A stretch of 9,136 nucleotides of DNA from Thiobacter sp964445085 (GTDB lineage: Bacteria > Pseudomonadota > Gammaproteobacteria > Burkholderiales > Thiobacteraceae), in NCBI GenBank assembly GCA_964445085.1, contig CAYUJV010000112.1, positions 1-9,136 on the forward strand. Reading direction: 5' to 3'. Positions 5,147 to 9,136 of the stretch are shown here, one piece after another. A program made the translations under genes and the position numbers. A model generated the notes under the pieces. That model saw nothing but the letters and a program-made list of their open reading frames with translations, made no database searches and was not told the DNA's origin. Position 1 is the stretch's first letter, and the number at the start of each line of letters is the position of its first letter.

Positions 5147-6265
5147 CAGACTCGAAGCCAGGTCGCCATGGGCCCCGAGCCGCTCCGCCCACTCCCGGGC
5201 GTGGCGCGCAAGCGCGGCCAGGTGGGGCCGGCAGTCGCGCCACGCCCCGGCGGCCCCGGCTTGCCGGTTCCAGGCCTGCCACAGCCCGGTCAGCGCCGCG
5301 GCGGCGTCCGATGCAAGTTGCGCCGAATAGATTGCGAGGAACGCATTTAGTTTCGTCCAGTGCGCCTCGTCGCTCTGAGGGTAGATGTGCCAGGCAAACG
5401 GGCGCCCCGCCCATTGGGCGCGCACGAAGGAATCCTCGCCGCGGACGAAGTTGAAGTCGCAGGCCCACAGCAGCTGGTCGTAGCGCTCCTGGGCGAGAAA
5501 GGGCAGGGCGTGGACCGTCAGCCGTCCGCGCCGGGCCGGCTGCCCGGGGAGGAGGGTTTGCGCCCCGAAGAACGCGGCGACCTGCGGCAGCACGCGCCCT
5601 TCCGGCACCACGCAGCAGACCGGGCGCCCCTCTTCCGCCCAGGCTTGCAGCAGTTCGCCTGCCGCGGCGTTCTCGTAGGCGAAGAGGGAGATGCACAACT
5701 CGTCCGCTGCCGGCGGCGGCAGCCCGAGCTGCTCCCAGAAGGCGGCGAGCGCCGCCGGGTCCGCCTGAAAGGCGGCGCGCCGACGCAGCAGATCCCGTTC
5801 CCGCAGCAGGCCGCCGGTGTCGACGCCGAAGCCCGGAAAGAAGAAATGCTTGAGCAGGGGCAGGCTGGGGTGGGGCGACGTCAGGCCGTGATGCCCTGCC
5901 ACCCAGTCCTCCGCGCTCAGGTATTCCAGGTTGATCCACAGCGGCGCCGGGGCGCGCCGCGCCATGGCGTGGACGAAGGACTGCGGAAGGTGGCAGGCGA
6001 AAGCCTCCACCACCGCTTCATGGGGCGCGACCTCGGGGAACGGCGTGGTCCAGCGGCGGATGTCCACGCCGGCGTGCCGCTGCGCATCGCGGTGGTGGTC
6101 AACCTCCGGCGCGATGCGGGCCAGTGCTTCCAGCCGGTCGACCCACAGCCGCACCACGCAGCCGTGCTCGTCGGCGAGCTGGCGGGCGAGGCGCCAGCAG
6201 ACGCCGATGTCGCCGTAGTTGTCGACGACGGTGCAGAAAATGTCCCAGCTGTGGCAGGCGCGCAT
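5120..6265 (-). CDS. earP: EF-P arginine rhamnosyltransferase
   Basis: A 381-residue cytoplasmic glycosyltransferase of usual length that transfers rhamnose from dTDP-L-rhamnose to Arg32 of EF-P. The N-terminus WDIFCTVVDNYGDIGVCWRL (residues 7-26) is the family signature; D15 and D19 should be the conserved aspartates needed for activity. The nucleotide-sugar-binding region is FVRGEDSFVRAQWAG (273-287), followed by PFAWHIYPQSD (289-299). It begins 3 nt after the kinase stop, with its ribosome-binding region in the last kinase codons, so translation is likely coupled. Residues 183-185 are PPP, a potential EF-P-dependent stall. The genes for dTDP-rhamnose synthesis are not in this window. The pairing with an Arg32 EF-P makes the assignment secure. 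Confidence 0.96.
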   Translation of the reverse strand: MRACHSWDIFCTVVDNYGDIGVCWRLARQLADEHGCVVRLWVDRLEALARIAPEVDHHRDAQRHAGVDIRRWTTPFPEVAPHEAVVEAFACHLPQSFVHAMARRAPAPLWINLEYLSAEDWVAGHHGLTSPHPSLPLLKHFFFPGFGVDTGGLLRERDLLRRRAAFQADPAALAAFWEQLGLPPPAADELCISLFAYENAAAGELLQAWAEEGRPVCCVVPEGRVLPQVAAFFGAQTLLPGQPARRGRLTVHALPFLAQERYDQLLWACDFNFVRGEDSFVRAQWAGRPFAWHIYPQSDEAHWTKLNAFLAIYSAQLASDAAAALTGLWQAWNRQAGAAGAWRDCRPHLAALARHAREWAERLGAHGDLASSLVQFCKNPI

Positions 6266-6268
6266 CGG

Positions 6269-7576
6269 CTACGTTCTCGCCGGCAGGGTGATGCGCGCCT
6301 CGAGGCCGCCGCCGGCGCGGGCGAGGAGGTCCAGCCTTCCGCCGTGCAGCTGGGCGATGTGCTCGACGATGGCCAGCCCCAGCCCCGCGCCGCTGGTCTC
6401 GCCGCGCGCGGCATTGAGGCGGGCGAAGGGCTGCACGGCAGCGGCGGTCGATTCGGCGGCGATGCCGGGGCCGCGATCGAGCACGCTCAGCAGGACTTCC
6501 CCTCCCGCCTGCCAGGTGCAGACCGTCACCTCCGGGCCGCCGTGCTTCAGGGCGTTGTCGATGAGATTGCCGACCAGCCGCTGCATGGCGAGGGGGCGCA
6601 GGCGCAATTCCGGCAGAGGCTGGAGTTCGGCGCGCACGTTCCGGCCCGAACGGGCGTAGCGCTCGCACACCTCTGACAGCAGGCGGTTTAGGTCGGTGGC
6701 TTGCGGCGCCTCCTCCTCGGCGCCGCGCGCGAAGGCGAGGAACTGGCCGACGATGGCATCCAGGTCGGCGATGTCTTCGACCATGCCGCGCTGGGTGGCC
6801 GGGTCGACCTTGCCTTCGAGCAGCTCCGCCGCGAGGCGCAGCCGCGCCAGCGGCGTGCGCAGGTCGTGGGAGATGCCGGCCAGCATCACCGTGCGCTCGC
6901 GGTTGAGACGGGCAAGGTCGCTGTTCATCTGGTTGAACCGGCGGGTGAGGGCGGCGACCTCCTCCGGTCCTTCCTCGGGCAGCGCCGGCGGGTGTTCGCC
7001 CCGGCCCAGCCGTTCGGCGCTGCGGGCCAGCACCTGGAGCGGACGGCTGACGCGCCACAGGATGAGCCAGGCGGCGAGCACCGCCATGCCGACGGTGAAT
7101 GCGCTCCACAGCAGCCACTGCAGGGGGAATGTGCGTTCCGCTTCCAGCCGGGGGATCGCCACCCAGTAATCGTGGCCATCCATGCGAAAGCTGACCCACA
7201 GGCCGGGCACGCCGCGCAGGCCGAAGGCGACGCGGGTGTCGTCGCCGAGCTCGCGTCGCAGCTCGCCCGCGAGCAGGCGCACCGCCGGCCGCATCGGCAT
7301 GCGCGGCGCGGCGTCCTCGGGCAGGGTGGGGTAGACGCGGATGCCTTCCTCGCGCTGCAGCTCGGTCAGGAAATCGCGCCGGTTTTGCGGCGGCACCGAC
7401 AGCAGCGAGGCGCGGGTGAAGTGCACCACGCCGGCCGCATAGCGTGCGATCTGCTGCGCCCGCGGCGCGCGCTCGGACTGGCGCGCGAAGGCCAGCCAGG
7501 CGAGCTGGCTCGCGAGAATGACCAGCGCCATCAGCAGCGCGGTGCGCCACAGCAGGGAGCGCGGCAGCAGCGTCAC
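6269..7576 (-). CDS. envZ: EnvZ-like sensor histidine kinase
   Basis: A 435-residue inner-membrane kinase beginning with GTG. Its layout is a first membrane helix (about 13-31), a periplasmic domain of about 120 residues, a second membrane helix (about 152-175), a HAMP linker (176-228), a dimerisation domain with GISHDLRTPLARLRLAAE (phospho-acceptor H237), and an ATPase domain. The ATPase domain has the N box NLIDNALKHG (337-346), DRGPGI (367-372), QPFAR (382-386) and GAGLGLAIV (396-404). All catalytic motifs are intact. The HDLRTPL context is that of EnvZ. The start codon overlaps the regulator's stop by 4 nt (GTGA). E. coli EnvZ answers osmotic and pH stress; the signal here is unknown because periplasmic domains diverge. 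Confidence 0.92.
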   Translation of the reverse strand: MTLLPRSLLWRTALLMALVILASQLAWLAFARQSERAPRAQQIARYAAGVVHFTRASLLSVPPQNRRDFLTELQREEGIRVYPTLPEDAAPRMPMRPAVRLLAGELRRELGDDTRVAFGLRGVPGLWVSFRMDGHDYWVAIPRLEAERTFPLQWLLWSAFTVGMAVLAAWLILWRVSRPLQVLARSAERLGRGEHPPALPEEGPEEVAALTRRFNQMNSDLARLNRERTVMLAGISHDLRTPLARLRLAAELLEGKVDPATQRGMVEDIADLDAIVGQFLAFARGAEEEAPQATDLNRLLSEVCERYARSGRNVRAELQPLPELRLRPLAMQRLVGNLIDNALKHGGPEVTVCTWQAGGEVLLSVLDRGPGIAAESTAAAVQPFARLNAARGETSGAGLGLAIVEHIAQLHGGRLDLLARAGGGLEARITLPART

Positions 7577-8298
7577 GGCCGCGCCGCTCCGTCCGGCACG
7601 AACACGTAGCCAAAGCCCCAGACGGTCTGGATGTAGCGCGGGCTGGCGGGGTCGCTCTCCAGGAGCTTGCGCAGGCGCGAGACCTGCACGTCGATGCTGC
7701 GGTCGTAGGCCTCGTGCTCGCGCCCGCGCGCGAGCGCCAGCAGCTTCTCCCGCGACAGTGGCTGGCGCGGATGCCGGACCAGCACCTTGAGCAGGGCGAA
7801 TTCGCCGCTGGTGAGGGGAATCGCCTCCCCGCCCTTGCTCAGCTGGCGGGTGGAGAGGTCGAGCTGGTAGGGGCCGAACGCGACGCTTTCCTCCGCGGTC
7901 CCGGGCGCGGCGGGCGGCAGCTGGCTCCTGCGTCGCAGCACGGCGTTGATGCGCGCGAGCAGTTCGCGCGGGTTAAAGGGCTTGGGCAGATAGTCGTCGG
8001 CGCCCATCTCGAGGCCGATGATGCGGTCCACTTCGTCCCCGCGCGCGGTGAGCATGATGATGGGGATGTGCTCGCCGCGGGCGCGCAGGCGGCGGCAGAT
8101 GGCCAGCCCGTCCTCGCCGGGCAGCATCAGGTCGAGCACGATCAGGTCGTAGCGCTTGCGTGCCAGGCGCGCGTCCATGCCGCCGCCGTCGCTGGCGGTA
8201 TCCACCGCGAAGCCCTGCTCCGTGAGATAGCGGCCGAGCAGGTCGCGCAGGCGCAGATCGTCGTCGATCACCAGCAGTTTGCCGGGTGCGGATTTCAT
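7573..8298 (-). CDS. ompR: OmpR-type response regulator
   Basis: A 241-residue transcription factor. The receiver domain (8-125) has D12/D13, phospho-acceptor D56 in VLDLMLPGEDG, T84 and K106 in PKPFNPRELLARI. The winged-helix domain (about 138-236) contains PLTSGEFALLKVLVRHPRQP, ARGREHEAYDRSIDVQVSRL and RYIQTVWGFGYVFVPDG, all very close to E. coli OmpR, so the symbol is justified. The ATG at 8296-8298 is chosen because the first receiver strand follows within seven residues; the frame stays open upstream but enters regulatory sequence. No good ribosome-binding site precedes this ATG. It is first in a cluster with envZ, earP and efp, and divergent from two secreted-protein genes. Confidence 0.95.
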   Translation of the reverse strand: MKSAPGKLLVIDDDLRLRDLLGRYLTEQGFAVDTASDGGGMDARLARKRYDLIVLDLMLPGEDGLAICRRLRARGEHIPIIMLTARGDEVDRIIGLEMGADDYLPKPFNPRELLARINAVLRRRSQLPPAAPGTAEESVAFGPYQLDLSTRQLSKGGEAIPLTSGEFALLKVLVRHPRQPLSREKLLALARGREHEAYDRSIDVQVSRLRKLLESDPASPRYIQTVWGFGYVFVPDGAARP

Positions 8299-8340
8299 GG
8301 CCGTAATGCTAGCGGCAACAGGGCAGGGAGAGAAGCCGCG

Positions 8341-8418
8341 CGTAAGCATTTGTTGCGGCGCGGACGGCTTGAAACAGCTTGTTACAACTGTCCCAGTGCC
8401 CGAAACAGCCTGCTTACA
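8341..8418. promoter_or_regulatory. Cluster of three OmpR-like binding sites
   Basis: Two direct copies of a bipartite motif, GAAACAGCTTGTTACA (8371-8386) and GAAACAGCCTGCTTACA (8402-8418), start 31 bp apart, about three helical turns. Each holds two half-sites of the GxxAC form, spaced 10 and 11 bp, as OmpR-family dimers bind. A weaker inverted copy (GCAACAAATGCTTACG on the minus strand) lies at 8341-8356. In E. coli, GAAACA and GTTACA elements occur in OmpR sites. Their place between ompR and a divergent gene suggests autoregulation and control of the plus-strand pair. The binding protein is inferred. Confidence 0.55.
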
Positions 8419-8427
8419 CCGGGCGCC

Positions 8428-8433
8428 TAGGAT
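8428..8433 (+). promoter_or_regulatory. Candidate -10 box of the secreted-protein operon
   Basis: TAGGAT matches four of six consensus bases. At 17-bp spacing the -35 position (8405-8410) has no consensus but lies within the second OmpR-like site, as expected for a promoter that needs an activator. The leader would be about 48 nt long. Confidence 0.4.
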
Positions 8434-8487
8434 GCGAGTCGTCCGGGGACACACTCCGGCCCATCAACCATCCAGAAGGAGATCATC

Positions 8488-8835
8488 ATGAAAATGCTGT
8501 CGAGCCTTGCCGCCGCCGGCCTGCTGCTGGCATCCGTCCCGTCCTTTGCCGAACAACCCTACCAGCGACCACACCCCCTGCGCGATCCGGGGGTGAACGC
8601 GCGCCAGCACCTGCAGGGCGATCGCATCCGCCAGGGCGCGCGCTCCGGTGCGCTGACGGGCCAGGAAGCGCGCGGCCTGATGCAGGAGCGTCGCGGCATC
8701 CGCCAGGAGGAGGCCGCCTACAAGTCCGACGGCCGCCTCACGAAGGACGAGCGCAAGGACCTGCATCAGGACCTGAACGATCTGTCCCGCGACATCTACA
8801 GCGAGAAGCACGATGCCGAAACGCGTGCACGCTGA
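8488..8835 (+). CDS. Secreted helical protein with EF-hand-like repeats
   Basis: A 115-residue exported protein with a signal peptide (1-21, cleavage likely after SFA) and a highly charged, mostly helical mature part. Two related units are visible: RSGALTGQEARGLMQ (52-66) and KSDGRLTKDERKDLHQ (79-94). Each is a helix, a short LT turn with a following acidic residue, and a second helix, resembling degenerate EF-hands. Neither keeps all the acidic ligands, so calcium binding is doubtful. The C-terminal LSRDIYSEKHD recurs in a family of uncharacterised betaproteobacterial periplasmic proteins. The start has a strong AGAAGGAGA (8474-8482). It lies 31 nt before the EF-hand gene, likely in one operon downstream of OmpR-like sites. 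Function is unknown. Confidence 0.88.
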   Translation: MKMLSSLAAAGLLLASVPSFAEQPYQRPHPLRDPGVNARQHLQGDRIRQGARSGALTGQEARGLMQERRGIRQEEAAYKSDGRLTKDERKDLHQDLNDLSRDIYSEKHDAETRAR

Positions 8836-8866
8836 ACCGATCGAACCTCGCGGAAAGGACCACAGA

Positions 8867-9136
8867 ATGACCAAACTCACGCTCGGCCTCATGCTGGGCA
8901 TGGCCGTCGCTTCCGCCGCCGCGGCCGCCGCGGAGTCGGCGCCGTCCCCGCGCCCCGATCCCCAGCAGCGCGCGGAACGTTTCCAGGCGCGCTGGGAGCA
9001 GGCGGATGCGAACCATGACGGCGCCTTGAGCCGGGCCGAGATGGAGCGCGCCATGCCGCGCCTCGCCCGCCGTTTCGAGCAGCTGGATCGCGACGGCGAC
9101 GGCCGGGTGACGCTGCAGGAGCTGCGCGCGGCCTTC
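8867..9136 (+). CDS. Secreted EF-hand protein (3' end outside window)
   Basis: The first 90 residues are present; the frame is open at the right edge. A signal peptide (1-22) ends in an alanine run. The mature part contains two canonical EF-hand loops: DANHDGALSRAE (47-58) and DRDGDGRVTLQE (74-85). Both have acidic or amide residues at positions 1, 3 and 5, glycine at 6 and glutamate at 12, so calcium binding is likely. The start has GGAAAGGA at 8852-8859. Such small periplasmic EF-hand proteins are common in Proteobacteria, and their roles are mostly unknown. It is probably cotranscribed with the preceding helical protein. Confidence 0.88.
   Translation, partial: MTKLTLGLMLGMAVASAAAAAAESAPSPRPDPQQRAERFQARWEQADANHDGALSRAEMERAMPRLARRFEQLDRDGDGRVTLQELRAAF

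Noticed and set aside
5360..6676. Open plus-strand frame of 438 codons across earP and the kinase gene
   Set aside because: It lies wholly antisense to two clearly recognised genes, has low-complexity Arg/Ala/Gly/Val-rich translation and no family resemblance; long opposite frames are expected at this GC content.
6099..7613. Open minus-strand frame of 504 codons
   Set aside because: It is another reading frame of the same strand as envZ and earP; its translation is Arg/Pro/Ala-rich and lacks any motif, whereas envZ keeps all kinase motifs.
1..9136. CRISPR array, tRNA, rRNA, phage or toxin-antitoxin genes
   Set aside because: No regularly spaced repeats, no recognisable RNA gene sequence, and no proteins of these types were found on either strand.

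Overview
The window is chromosomal DNA from a GC-rich Gram-negative bacterium, most likely a betaproteobacterium (Rhodocyclales-like, such as the Thauera/Azoarcus group; this placement is inferred from protein style, not tested). The basis is an EF-P with arginine at the tip of its modification loop paired with the arginine rhamnosyltransferase EarP, a typical proteobacterial OmpR/EnvZ pair, SlyX, and high GC throughout. Most of it is ordinary core genome with short accessory insertions. No phage, CRISPR array, tRNA or rRNA was seen.

Layout, left to right. A SagB/ThcOx-type flavin dehydrogenase runs off the left edge (minus strand). A 24-bp near-perfect palindrome with a possible -10 box sits just before slyX (plus). 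A hairpin-rich leader of about 160 nt precedes a small general-stress-type protein (plus). That gene is followed by a 122-bp, nearly palindromic miniature transposable element flanked by CTAA duplications. Next come a membrane diguanylate cyclase (plus), a periplasmic glycine-zipper protein on the minus strand with its own terminator, a NarL/FixJ-type response regulator without a partner kinase (plus), and a small unknown gene on the minus strand whose 3' end overlaps the regulator's.

The second half is a tight minus-strand cluster, ompR-envZ-earP-efp. The regulator and kinase genes overlap by 4 nt, earP starts 3 nt after the kinase stop, and efp follows 40 nt later with what looks like its own promoter (a perfect TATAAT inside the last codons of earP). 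A strong terminator closes the cluster. Divergent from ompR, on the plus strand, lie two small secreted proteins: an EF-hand-like helical protein, and a true EF-hand protein cut by the right edge.

How they may work together. EnvZ and OmpR would sense envelope or osmotic state. The divergent region holds three copies of an OmpR-like double half-site (GAAAC...GTTAC spacing), one of which covers the -35 position of a plausible promoter for the secreted-protein pair. The same operon carries the EF-P modification enzyme and EF-P, which relieves ribosome stalling at polyproline. EarP itself contains a PPP run, so its synthesis may depend on the factor it activates. The strongest observations are the CTAA-flanked miniature element, the OmpR-box cluster and the ompR-envZ-earP-efp linkage. 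No wholly new system could be demonstrated.
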